This document shows positions 57,752-64,000 of a DNA stretch of 64,000 nt, in pieces (position 1 is the stretch's first letter; the number at the start of each line of letters is the position of its first letter). The notes beneath the pieces are model-generated. The model worked only from the letters and a program-made list of their open reading frames with translations. It was not told the origin of the DNA and did not search any database. The DNA is from Agrilactobacillus yilanensis. Lineage in GTDB: Bacteria; Bacillota; Bacilli; Lactobacillales; Lactobacillaceae. Location: the NCBI RefSeq assembly GCF_003946725.1, contig NZ_RHOY01000017.1, forward strand, positions 1-64,000. Direction: 5' to 3'. The position numbers and the translations under genes were made by a program.

Positions 57752-58855
57752 TTATGCGTAATGTGCATTGGTCAAGTCAGCTAGTTGAACATTCTTCCAA
57801 TTGACAACGTCTTTAATTACTGACTTTTCGACAGCACGCATATATATAGCCATTGCGTCATAATTTGGTGTACCATCAGCCAAGACGGGTAAGTATACTG
57901 AATCATTGCGTATCTTGGCGCGTGATATGGAATTTCCCCATTCGTATTTATCTGATAGGGCGTTGTATATGCATGCTGCCATAAATTGATAGGTATGCTT
58001 TGAATCAAGTACGCTGGTTTTTAGCTTCAGCCAGATATTGTGGCTATCATTTGAAAAGTAGTCGTCTGGTTGATAAAATACCGTAAATGTTTTGCCGCCG
58101 ATGAATAGTGTGTCGCCCTGCATCAATAGTTGTTGATTGTAATTGATGTACGCGGTGATACCATTGCATTCGCGACTAGCACCGACGTATGGTGTTTGGC
58201 CGTTAAAGTCAGTGATTTCTGATTTAATTAGGTTTGTAGTGTTCTTAATTGTGAATAGATCTTCCAAGAAGAATTTAGACCATGTTATACCCCCCCCATT
58301 TTGGAAACCGCTTACAGCACTGGACTCTTCGTCTGTTAGTTTATAGTCATTCAGTCCCGTATCGTTGAGGTATTTGTCGAGAGCGTTAATACGACCAGCT
58401 TCAAGCGTACCTATATAATTGTCCATCGCCTTGTAGTCAGGATTCCCTTTCTGATCAACAGGCAACTTTATTGTTAAGGCATCTGCGTCTTTTGCGTAAA
58501 AGTTACGTGAATAGTCAAATGCGCCTGTATGTGCAGCCTTGTTAAGAGCAGATGCGACAAATATTGCTGCTCTTTGAGATAACTCTTCCGTATGAACTAC
58601 CGCTACATGATCATCAGCACCATAGTTGTAACTACGGTATTTTGCAGATCCAAACATGTCAATTGTCACTGTGTTTTGCTTGAAGACTACAACATCATTT
58701 CCAATAAATGCAGATACGCCTTGTTCCGCCTCTCCAGCTGTTACGAACGGGAGGGCACCTGGTACGCGATCGGCTGACTTAAGACGCTTTCCCCGTGTGG
58801 CACTTCCGTACAATTCTTTTACATTGAATACGCCCCACCGCTCAAACGGCGTTAT
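57752..58855 (-). CDS. DNA specificity subunit of a BcgI-like restriction-modification system, start codon altered
   Basis: Two target-recognition halves, each opening with the type I/IIB specificity pattern: GSATRGKRLKSADRV...GALPFVTAGEAEQGV, and later FTIKNTTNLIKSEI...TPYVGASRECNGI. With the N-terminal ITPFERWGVFNVKEL included, the protein is about 367 residues, near the size of BcgI B. The first regular start in frame is a TTG at 58813, which lacks a ribosome binding site and would delete conserved residues. The conserved N-terminus instead begins at an ATA at 58855-58853 that overlaps the TAA of the preceding gene, where an ATGA overlap would be expected. A run of eight G on the coding strand (58290-58297) lies between the two halves. 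Confidence 0.78.
   Translation of the reverse strand: MTPFERWGVFNVKELYGSATRGKRLKSADRVPGALPFVTAGEAEQGVSAFIGNDVVVFKQNTVTIDMFGSAKYRSYNYGADDHVAVVHTEELSQRAAIFVASALNKAAHTGAFDYSRNFYAKDADALTIKLPVDQKGNPDYKAMDNYIGTLEAGRINALDKYLNDTGLNDYKLTDEESSAVSGFQNGGGITWSKFFLEDLFTIKNTTNLIKSEITDFNGQTPYVGASRECNGITAYINYNQQLLMQGDTLFIGGKTFTVFYQPDDYFSNDSHNIWLKLKTSVLDSKHTYQFMAACIYNALSDKYEWGNSISRAKIRNDSVYLPVLADGTPNYDAMAIYMRAVEKSVIKDVVNWKNVQLADLTNAHYA
58290..58297 (-). repeat. G8 homopolymer inside the specificity gene
   Basis: Eight consecutive C on the plus strand encode the NGGG segment in the middle of the specificity subunit, between the two recognition halves. Slippage here would truncate the protein after the first half. 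Confidence 0.8.
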
Positions 58856-60912
58856 TGCTGTGGGGCGACTGGAAAATCCGGTTGTTGTCCTTTGAGAATC
58901 TGAGAAACTTCCCAGCTGAGATAATCACCAATGACTTTCTTAAAGTCTTCTTCCTTAGGCGTAGCGTCAATCTTCTTGTTGTAGTTCCAATCTTTCCCAC
59001 TTGCAGGATCAATAGTTCCTTTGTAGTAATTGTCGTTTAGTTTGAAGTAATCAGTCTTCTTAGATTTGTCCAGAACAATATCAACAACTTCTTGGTAATG
59101 TCCTTTTGCATCGTTTGAATCAAAAAGGTTAACTCTGGCTTTTTTTCTGTTAGTACGAGTGTAGCCATCGTCGCGTAGGTCAAAGAAGTATACGTTGTCA
59201 TCGCTTTGATGAGGCGTGCCGACTTCGAATAAATAAATAGAGGTTTGGACACTTGCCTTAAATAAGTCGCCGGGCATCTTGATACTTGCCTTAAGTCGAT
59301 TATTATGCAAAATACGTTTGTTAATTTCCGTTGCCTTACCACTACCGGCACTATCTTGAATGATTACGGCGCCAAACCCTTTAGTTTGCTTTTGAAACGC
59401 TTTTTCAACGAAGATCATGCCGTTACCTTCGGCGGAGTAGGGCGGGTTAAGTAAGAACACGTCAGCGGGAAACGGATCTTCATTATATGCATACTTACCA
59501 TCATAGTTTGTAAGTGAGTTGTCGTTAACAATGTTTGACGAACCATCACCCATCAGAATCATGTTTAAGACGGCTAACATGTAGACGTTGGCTAGTAACT
59601 CAACGCCGAGTAGTTGACGAGTCTTAATATGCTCAATTTGTTGGCGTTGTTTTGTCAGATCGTTTGCATATTGTGTTTTTGCGTCGCTAATCATCTGATT
59701 CATTGCACTAATCAGAAAACCACCAGAACCTAAAGCCCAGTCCCAGACGTAGCTATGCATATTAGTTTGCGTGAGACGAGCCATGAAGTTAGTGACGTAT
59801 CGGGGCGTTAGCACAACGTCATTAGCGCCGCCGTCCGGCACGTCAACCCAAGCGTTCATCACATTGAAGAGTTTACCTGTGAAGTCATTAGTACCGGTAA
59901 TATCATAAATTGGGATAAGTCTGTCGTAAACTTCTTGGTAAATAGATTTGATTGGCGTTTGAGTTTCAGTGGCAGATTTTTGGTTCAAATTATTATCGAC
60001 AAAGTTTGTCCGTAAAAGATTAAGAATCTGCGACTGTTTCTTTTCGGGTAAGTCGCGCTCTTTGAGGAAGTTTTTAATCTTATTGACGATTTTTTCGCCG
60101 TCGGTATTTCCTTCTTCGGTAGAACCTTTAAGCTCGTTAGGGTGAAGGCGGGCGACTTTCCAATCACCATTAGCATCTTTGACCCCAACCGCTGCCATTA
60201 GGGAACCTGCAACAACGTTGATTCGCTGGCTTGGGATAATTTGCTGTTCGTCATGAAGTTTCTGGTTGAGTTCTTGAAGAACGGCTTCAATTTTAGCGTC
60301 ATCACGAATTGCGCGTAGCTCCAACTCCTTAGGATCAGTCTGCACGTCTTCAATTCGTTGGAACAAAGACGACTTTTCAGGATCGCGGTTCTTTAGAAAG
60401 TCCAGATTATCGAACTCGCCCAAGTAAATCGGTAACTCGGGTTCTGCTTCATTAAGCACGTATACACGAATTTCATGCTGAATCGTTCCGGCTGAGTCTT
60501 TAATACCGTTAACGCCAACTGCGACGATTTCTGCATAGTCGGTATCTTTGACTGCGTTCATTGCGTAATAAGCGGCACCGTTCACTGCGTACTTTGGAAT
60601 GGCTTGTTTATAATCGAATGCACCATGAGCATCACGCAATACGACAAGATTTTGCTTGTCCAATTTTTCGAGTTTACCCTTGGTACCTTTGTATTCGATA
60701 AAGACAGGAATCATCTTTTCGCCGTTGTCCAGCATGATTGTGTAGTCTGGCCGGCCACCGCCTGTACCACCGGTTTTTGAAGGATTATTCTTCAGAGATT
60801 CGTCGATATGTTCATCGCATGATTCATTCTCAGATGCAATTATGTTCCAGCCCAGATTACGAATTTCCGCATCTGCCCACTGTTTGACTGTTGTTTCTAT
60901 GCTCGCTGCCAT
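58852..60912 (-). CDS. BcgI-like bifunctional restriction endonuclease-methyltransferase subunit
   Basis: 686 residues. The N-terminal 80 residues carry a PD-(D/E)XK-type nuclease site: Asp56 in GGGRPDYTI, then Glu73 and Lys75 in VFIEYKGT. The gamma-class N6-adenine methyltransferase domain follows, with motif I WALGSGGFL near residue 392 and motif IV NPPY near 488. No helicase domain or separate HsdR gene is present, so this is not a normal type I system. A nuclease-methylase subunit of this size plus a separate specificity subunit is the architecture of type IIB BcgI (about 640 and 340 residues), which cuts both sides of its site. ATG at 60912. Confidence 0.82.
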   Translation of the reverse strand: MAASIETTVKQWADAEIRNLGWNIIASENESCDEHIDESLKNNPSKTGGTGGGRPDYTIMLDNGEKMIPVFIEYKGTKGKLEKLDKQNLVVLRDAHGAFDYKQAIPKYAVNGAAYYAMNAVKDTDYAEIVAVGVNGIKDSAGTIQHEIRVYVLNEAEPELPIYLGEFDNLDFLKNRDPEKSSLFQRIEDVQTDPKELELRAIRDDAKIEAVLQELNQKLHDEQQIIPSQRINVVAGSLMAAVGVKDANGDWKVARLHPNELKGSTEEGNTDGEKIVNKIKNFLKERDLPEKKQSQILNLLRTNFVDNNLNQKSATETQTPIKSIYQEVYDRLIPIYDITGTNDFTGKLFNVMNAWVDVPDGGANDVVLTPRYVTNFMARLTQTNMHSYVWDWALGSGGFLISAMNQMISDAKTQYANDLTKQRQQIEHIKTRQLLGVELLANVYMLAVLNMILMGDGSSNIVNDNSLTNYDGKYAYNEDPFPADVFLLNPPYSAEGNGMIFVEKAFQKQTKGFGAVIIQDSAGSGKATEINKRILHNNRLKASIKMPGDLFKASVQTSIYLFEVGTPHQSDDNVYFFDLRDDGYTRTNRKKARVNLFDSNDAKGHYQEVVDIVLDKSKKTDYFKLNDNYYKGTIDPASGKDWNYNKKIDATPKEEDFKKVIGDYLSWEVSQILKGQQPDFPVAPQQ

Positions 60913-61066
60913 TTAGGCCACCACCTTACTATAATGTCGAAGCTAATACTTCGCACTTTCCTCTAGTAAGCATTATACGCGAAATACTTATATTACAGTA
61001 GGACTTCTACAAGTGACTAAAAATTTCCTCCATTTCTGGAGGAAATCGTCTTGCCACTGTTATGTA

Positions 61067-61084
61067 TGTCATCATTGCCCGCCC
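61067..61084 (-). repeat. Inverted copy of the 18-bp core of the 27-bp repeat
   Basis: Reverse complement of GGGCGGGCAATGATGACA, the core of the repeats at 50125 and 51016. Confidence 0.6.
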
Positions 61085-61135
61085 AATGCTTCTTAAGACT
61101 TAAATTTTTACGTTGTTCAGTTCACACGTTGCTGA

Positions 61136-61162
61136 AAATTTGGCCGATTTTTGGCCGATTTA
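61136..61162 (+). repeat. Terminal direct repeat of element B, right copy
   Basis: Matches 48734-48760 in 26 of 27 positions, with the same tandem TGGCCGATTT units. It lies about 115 nt inside the right att core. Confidence 0.6.
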
Positions 61163-61275
61163 TCTGTTTTCTAATGACAGCTATTGAAATCTATTGATTA
61201 CTCTTTTTCCACAAATCTATATTTGACCGAAAGTTTGACACTCATTGACACCTATTAATAACGCTTTACTCAAAG

Positions 61276-61325
61276 CCAGGTCTTAAGAAAGCTCGTAAAG
61301 CTTCACAATTTTCAAAACGTTAATA
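61276..61325 (+). other. Right attachment site (attR)
   Basis: 50 bp identical to 36478-36527 in rpsI, with no S9 coding sequence before it. Beyond it lies a terminator that fits as the displaced end of the host rplM-rpsI transcript. Confidence 0.88.
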
Positions 61326-61345
61326 TCCTGTTATATCAACGGTTA

Positions 61346-61379
61346 CAAGGCATCCGAATTATTTCGGGTGTCTTTTTTT
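61346..61379 (+). terminator. Displaced native rpsI terminator
   Basis: AAGGCATCCGAA and TTCGGGTGTCTT pair around a short loop and end in seven T, 21 nt after attR. In an empty chromosome this hairpin would directly follow rpsI. Confidence 0.75.
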
Positions 61380-61576
61380 ATGGAATCTCCACCAATTCCC
61401 CGCCATTCATTTGCAGTAGCTGTTGATCTTTTAATTGCTGAATTTTTCCTCGTTGAAAAGGTTATTTCTCTTGATTCAGGACAGTTTTTTATTGTTTTGA
61501 GATAAAAAACCAAACAAAGAGGAAACTGGGGTATCTTGTATACATAACATAAATCTATTTGAAAGGGAGTTTTATC
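61380..61576 (+). promoter_or_regulatory. Upstream region of the bacteriocin gene
   Basis: No gene seen. An AT-rich stretch with TTGTATACATAACATAAAT near 61533 and an AAAGGGAG ribosome binding site precedes the ATG. TTCAGGACAGTT near 61475 could be part of a regulated promoter, but no clear pair of direct repeats was found. Confidence 0.35.
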
Positions 61577-61741
61577 ATGCAAAAGTTTCAAAAACTAAAC
61601 GAACAAGAAATGAAACAATTAATGGGAGGGTATAGCTCAAAAGATTGTCTAAAAGACATTGGTAAAGGAATAGGGGCAGGAACTGTAGCTGGTGGAGGTT
61701 GTCTGACTGGAGCTGTTGGAAGGATTTGGGACCAATGGTAA
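61577..61741 (+). CDS. Double-glycine leader bacteriocin precursor
   Basis: 54 residues: an 18-residue leader MQKFQKLNEQEMKQLMGG with the GG cleavage site used by C39-peptidase exporters, and a 36-residue mature peptide starting YSSKDCLK. The mature part is glycine rich with GxxxG-type spacing (GKGIG, GAGTVAGGG), has two cysteines that could form a disulfide, and ends in a tryptophan-rich tail (RIWDQW), all typical of class II bacteriocins. The start ATG follows AAAGGGAG. The next gene overlaps its last codons. Confidence 0.82.
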   Translation: MQKFQKLNEQEMKQLMGGYSSKDCLKDIGKGIGAGTVAGGGCLTGAVGRIWDQW

Positions 61742-61893
61742 AAGTATTAATTTTCTCCGCTGTAATCTCTTTAATTGCATTGGGTAACTATCTAAAGAAG
61801 AAAGATTTATCTTCGAAAAAGAAATTGATTTTAACGGTTGACATAGCAATTTTTTTGATTATCTATGAATTTTTCTGGAGTATTTTCACTTGA
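61735..61893 (+). CDS. Small membrane protein, probable bacteriocin immunity protein
   Basis: 52 residues MVKVLIFSAVISLIALGNYL, a basic turn KKKDLSSKKK, and a second hydrophobic helix LTVDIAIFLIIYEFF. Two membrane spans with a positively charged loop fit small class II bacteriocin immunity proteins. The ATG overlaps the stop region of the bacteriocin gene (ATGGTAA), indicating translational coupling. It is too short for most gene finders. Confidence 0.7.
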   Translation: MVKVLIFSAVISLIALGNYLKKKDLSSKKKLILTVDIAIFLIIYEFFWSIFT

Positions 61894-61936
61894 TAGATAA
61901 TATCATTTTTATTTTAGAGAACAGAATAAAATCAAG

Positions 61937-62032
61937 CGGTGGCGGAAGGTATTGAGTACTTCAACCATTTCAATCGTTCAACACAAAAAAAACGGCCTTA
62001 CCCCAGATGAATATTGGGATAAAGCCGTTTAA
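61937..62032 (+). pseudogene. IS3-family transposase C-terminal scrap
   Basis: The plus strand reads EYFNHFNRSTQKK and, after a one-base shift in an A8 run, NGLTPDEYWDKAV-stop, the usual end of IS3/IS150 OrfB transposases. Nothing else of the element remains here. The AAACGGC/GCCGTTT repeat within it is coincidental pairing at this end. Confidence 0.55.
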
Positions 62033-62184
62033 GCAAACAGAATTTTATATTATTTAAATTGTCAACTTGATAGGGCCTAGTACAAATATTAACGCAAAGG
62101 ATGTATCATTGTTTTTTGTTACAATTATGATTGATATCTTGCCATTGTACTTTCTTATTCCAAAAGGCCGAAATTAAAATAAAG

Positions 62185-62266
62185 TGCTACAAAAAGTTAG
62201 ACAGTTTTAGATTAAATTTTAGACATGGTTTGATTCCTGTATTCTACAGGAGTCAGGCCATTTTTA
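62185..62266 (-). pseudogene. Second IS3-family transposase end, minus strand
   Basis: On the minus strand NGLTPVEYRNQTMSKI-stop is followed by TGTCTAACTTTTTGTAGCACT, an IS3-type right end. Only the last codons and the terminal sequence are left. Confidence 0.55.
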
Positions 62267-62550
62267 TATGATTTTAAAAACCACGGGCTATGCCTGTGAG
62301 AGGGTTAGCTTCCAGGTGTGAAAAACCCCTTGTTATAATGGAGATCGACCGTAAATCGAAATCTATAAATAAGGGGAGTGGTTGTTCTGTCAACTGATAA
62401 CAGCTTATCGCATACGAAGTAGGACCGTAAGTATTATATTGTTTTCATACCGAAGTATCGAAGAAAAATAATTTACGGCAAAATAAGAGGTGATATCGGA
62501 TTGCGATTCTTAATAAATACGGGTGTCCGTTCTACCTGATTTGTTATAGC
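62266..62550 (+). pseudogene. Degenerate IS200/IS605-family TnpA remnant
   Basis: A subterminal hairpin-forming end (ACCACGGGCTATGCCTGTGA) precedes a short frame reading LSTDNSLSHTK-stop-DRKYYIVFIPKYRRKIIYGKIRGDIG, the start of an IS200-like Y1 transposase with an in-frame TAG and later frame loss. The rest of the transposase and the other end are missing. Confidence 0.6.
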
Positions 62551-62578
62551 CCATCAAATGATTAAATGAACATGTATT

Positions 62579-62917
62579 TTACATCTTTGATATGATTTCT
62601 TCAATTTTATAAAGCTTAGAAGATGCTATGCCATTTCCTAGTACAGTGTAGTTTTTTAATTGTTTCGGAGTGACTTGAGTAGCTTCATAAATATTTTCTT
62701 GTAAAGCAGTATCGTTCCTATTTAAATAATCCGCAATTAATTTACGCTGTTTCTTTTTTCTGATTTGAACTGGTAGAGTAGTTAAGACTACTATGCTGAT
62801 TAAAAAAAACGACATCGCTAAACTATTCAAGAATGTATTTGAAAAGTATATTGCTGCCAGCCCAATTATCGCAATAGAAGCTGTCAAAAAGAAATCCTTT
62901 TTTTGATTCTTCGGCAT
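62579..62917 (-). CDS. Membrane protein, probable bacteriocin immunity protein
   Basis: 112 residues, ATG at 62917 behind AAGGAGG. Two hydrophobic segments (LTASIAIIGLAAIYFS and SLAMSFFLISIVVLTTL) are followed by a basic, then helical cytoplasmic tail (KKKQRKLIADYLNRND). It lies directly downstream of a decayed bacteriocin gene on the same strand, the usual place of an immunity gene. The family is not identified with certainty. Confidence 0.55.
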   Translation of the reverse strand: MPKNQKKDFFLTASIAIIGLAAIYFSNTFLNSLAMSFFLISIVVLTTLPVQIRKKKQRKLIADYLNRNDTALQENIYEATQVTPKQLKNYTVLGNGIASSKLYKIEEIISKM

Positions 62918-62928
62918 AGTAATCCTCC

Positions 62929-63111
62929 TTATTGTCCTAAAAATCCATCAAGACCCAGTAATGACCCCGATATGTGCGCCTATGAAAGCTCCGGCAGGAC
63001 CTCCTGCTCCTGTACCAGTAATACCCCAGCTACCAATTGCTTGCAAACATTGTTTAGCAGTATAGCCACCGACTACTAGTACCAAGCATTCTCAGTGTAA
63101 TTTTTACTCAT
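62929..63111 (-). pseudogene. Decayed double-glycine bacteriocin gene
   Basis: From the ATG at 63111 the leader breaks at a TAG after ten codons. In the next frame the sequence reads VVGGYTAKQCLQAIGSWGITGTGAGGPAGAFIGAHIG, a class II bacteriocin with GG cleavage site. It then ends at TGA (62948), while a further shift gives SLLGLDGFLGQ-stop at 62929. Two frameshifts inactivate it, or the read is faulty there. Confidence 0.6.
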
Positions 63112-63239
63112 TTATCGTTTCAGCTGTAATTTTATTCACTTTAGGATATGAATGAGTGATTTCGGGACAATTCTGAATAATATTGTATGAATACAAGTAT
63201 ACTTATACCATATTAAGTGCTAGAGAAGGTATACTTACA

Positions 63240-63422
63240 GTGAGAAAAATAAAATTGATTAAGCAACATGATGAAAAAGATTGTGGTATTGCCTGTCTTT
63301 CTATGGTCCTAAATTTTTATGATACGAGCGTGCCTATCAGTAAATTACGTTTAATGTCTGGGACAAACGGCCAAGGTACTTCAGCCTTTGGATTAGTCCA
63401 AGCATTAAACAATTTCCAATAA
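63240..63422 (+). pseudogene. Truncated bacteriocin ABC exporter, C39 peptidase domain start
   Basis: 60 residues from a GTG at 63240 (AGAAGG upstream): KLIKQHDEKDCGIACLSMVL contains the catalytic cysteine of C39 leader peptidases fused to bacteriocin exporters. The frame stops at 63422, before the catalytic His/Asp, where sequence switches to an antisense thiolase fragment. It could not process or export a peptide. Confidence 0.75.
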
Positions 63423-63852
63423 TTCAGTTCGATCAATTTCAGCTAATGTTAATTGATTGCGCTGTAACAATTTTGACGTTGCCGCCACCGGTCCTAAACC
63501 AAAATTAACGGGTTCAATCCCAATCCATACACTATCCATTACTTCAAATAAAGGGGTTAAATGCTGTTGCTTACAAAAAGCAGCGCCATCATTTAAAGGA
63601 CTGCTATTCCCCGCGGTTAACCGACCATCTGGTTTAAACGCAGCGGGTAATGTGCTTAATTTAGCCATTGTTGTCTGTGGTCGAGGGCTTTCATCTTGTG
63701 TCATAGCTTCATAAGGTATCAGTTCGTCTTCAAAAACGCCCTGAGTCAACGCGGTCTGATAATGTTGTTGACTGCGATAAGCATATTGATCCTGTTGCAA
63801 TCGACTAATTTATTGCTGTTGTGCCAACCGCTCACAAGCAATCCCCGTTATT
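63423..63852 (-). pseudogene. Thiolase (acetyl-CoA acetyltransferase) internal fragment
   Basis: The minus strand reads ERLAQQQ-stop-ISRLQQDQYAYRSQQHYQ and, further on, DESPRPQTTMAKLSTLPAAF, DGRLTAGNSSPLNDGAA, matching the middle of thiolases. There is an in-frame TAA at 63810-63812, the N-terminal catalytic cysteine region is missing, and the C-terminal active-site region is cut off at the junction with the C39 fragment. Confidence 0.65.
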
Positions 63853-63856
63853 ACGA

Positions 63857-64000
63857 GTGATATCATCGAATACATGGATGTAGCCGGTGAATTTAATTAT
63901 GAAAAAAAGATGATATGATTAAACTGGTTAAGCAGGAAGTCGATAAGTATGATTTTTTTGCGGACAGTAATTTTGAAGATCGGTATTTAGTGGGAAAACT
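63857..64000 (+). other. Partial unidentified coding sequence at the window edge
   Basis: A frame reading VITSDIIEYMDVAGEFNY continues, after a one-base shift in an A7 run, as DDMIKLVKQEVDKYDFFADSNFEDRYLVGK, open to the end of the window. An ATG at 63915 could start the second part. Family not recognised. Confidence 0.35.

Larger units (their letters stand above)
60913..61275. other. Right end of element B, no gene
   Basis: About 360 nt without a supported gene. It contains a perfect 9-bp hairpin (ATTTCCTCC/GGAGGAAAT, 61023-61046) that on the minus strand is followed by five T, an inverted copy of the 27-bp repeat core at 61067-61084, and the terminal direct repeat at 61136-61162. Confidence 0.6.
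48591..61325. mobile_element. Integrated element B (mobilizable element with BcgI-like restriction-modification)
   Basis: About 12.7 kb between the middle and right att sites. In order: integrase (frameshifted), XRE regulator, excisionase-like protein, small protein, large rolling-circle-type Rep, oriT-like hairpins, MobC, MobA relaxase, a small unknown protein, and then on the minus strand another small unknown and a nuclease-methylase/specificity pair. There is no coupling protein or mating-pair machinery, so transfer would need a helper. A 27-bp direct repeat with one mismatch lies near both ends. Confidence 0.85.

Noticed and set aside
57752-60912. Ordinary type I HsdM-HsdS pair
   Set aside because: The methylase subunit has an N-terminal PD-(D/E)XK nuclease site and no HsdR lies nearby, so a BcgI-like type IIB assignment fits better.
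61983-62032. AAACGGC/GCCGTTT hairpin as a terminator for the bacteriocin pair
   Set aside because: There is no T-run after the stem and the sequence reads as the end of an IS3-type transposase.

Overview
The window looks like a chromosomal segment of a low-GC Gram-positive bacterium of the family Lactobacillaceae. From recall of protein sequences it feels closest to Latilactobacillus (sakei/curvatus group), but I cannot confirm the species. The supporting signs are strong AGGAGG ribosome binding sites, several TTG/GTG starts, a C+ zinc-type S14, the order rpoB-rpoC, rpsL-rpsG-fusA, S10-spc-alpha, ecfA1A2T-truA-rplM-rpsI, and double-glycine bacteriocin remains at the right edge.

Bases 1-36527 are core genome: a six-tRNA cluster, clpC, a U32 pair resembling trhP1-trhP2 (tRNA wobble-uridine hydroxylation), rpoB-rpoC, a divergent prepilin peptidase, rpsL-rpsG-fusA, a nicotinamidase-like gene, the complete S10/spc/alpha ribosomal run including secY, adk, infA, rpmJ and rpoA, the ECF transporter energising module, truA, and rplM-rpsI behind an L13-type leader.

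The 3' end of rpsI is an integration hotspot. A 50-bp stretch covering its last 16 codons recurs exactly at 61276-61325, and a synonymously recoded third copy lies at 48591-48639. Two elements of about 12-13 kb therefore sit head to tail, each starting with its own tyrosine recombinase gene and its own terminator. The left element (A, about 36528-48639) carries no visible transfer genes. It holds a cassette of four divergent TetR/target modules plus debris of a fifth: three CrtC/AttH-type lipocalin-like proteins, two paralogous proteins of about 240-260 residues that I do not recognise, and a membrane protein resembling fungal Pyr4/PaxB terpene cyclases that is broken by one amber codon. This is the most novel part of the window. 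Its right end holds wrecks of a conjugation-type lysozyme, a TetR, a fourth CrtC-like gene and a Fic protein.

The right element (B, about 48640-61325) looks like an integrative mobilizable element: an integrase gene with a frameshift, an XRE repressor with a repeated operator motif, an excisionase-like protein, an unusually large rolling-circle-type Rep, an oriT-like triple hairpin, MobC and a MobA relaxase, then a BcgI-like restriction-modification pair (nuclease-methylase fusion plus specificity subunit). The specificity gene has lost its apparent ATG and carries a G8 tract.

After the right attachment site comes the displaced host terminator and a decayed bacteriocin neighbourhood: one intact double-glycine peptide with an overlapping small membrane (immunity-like) gene, a frameshifted second peptide with a likely immunity gene, IS3 and IS200/IS605 scars, a truncated C39 peptidase/ABC exporter start, and a thiolase fragment.
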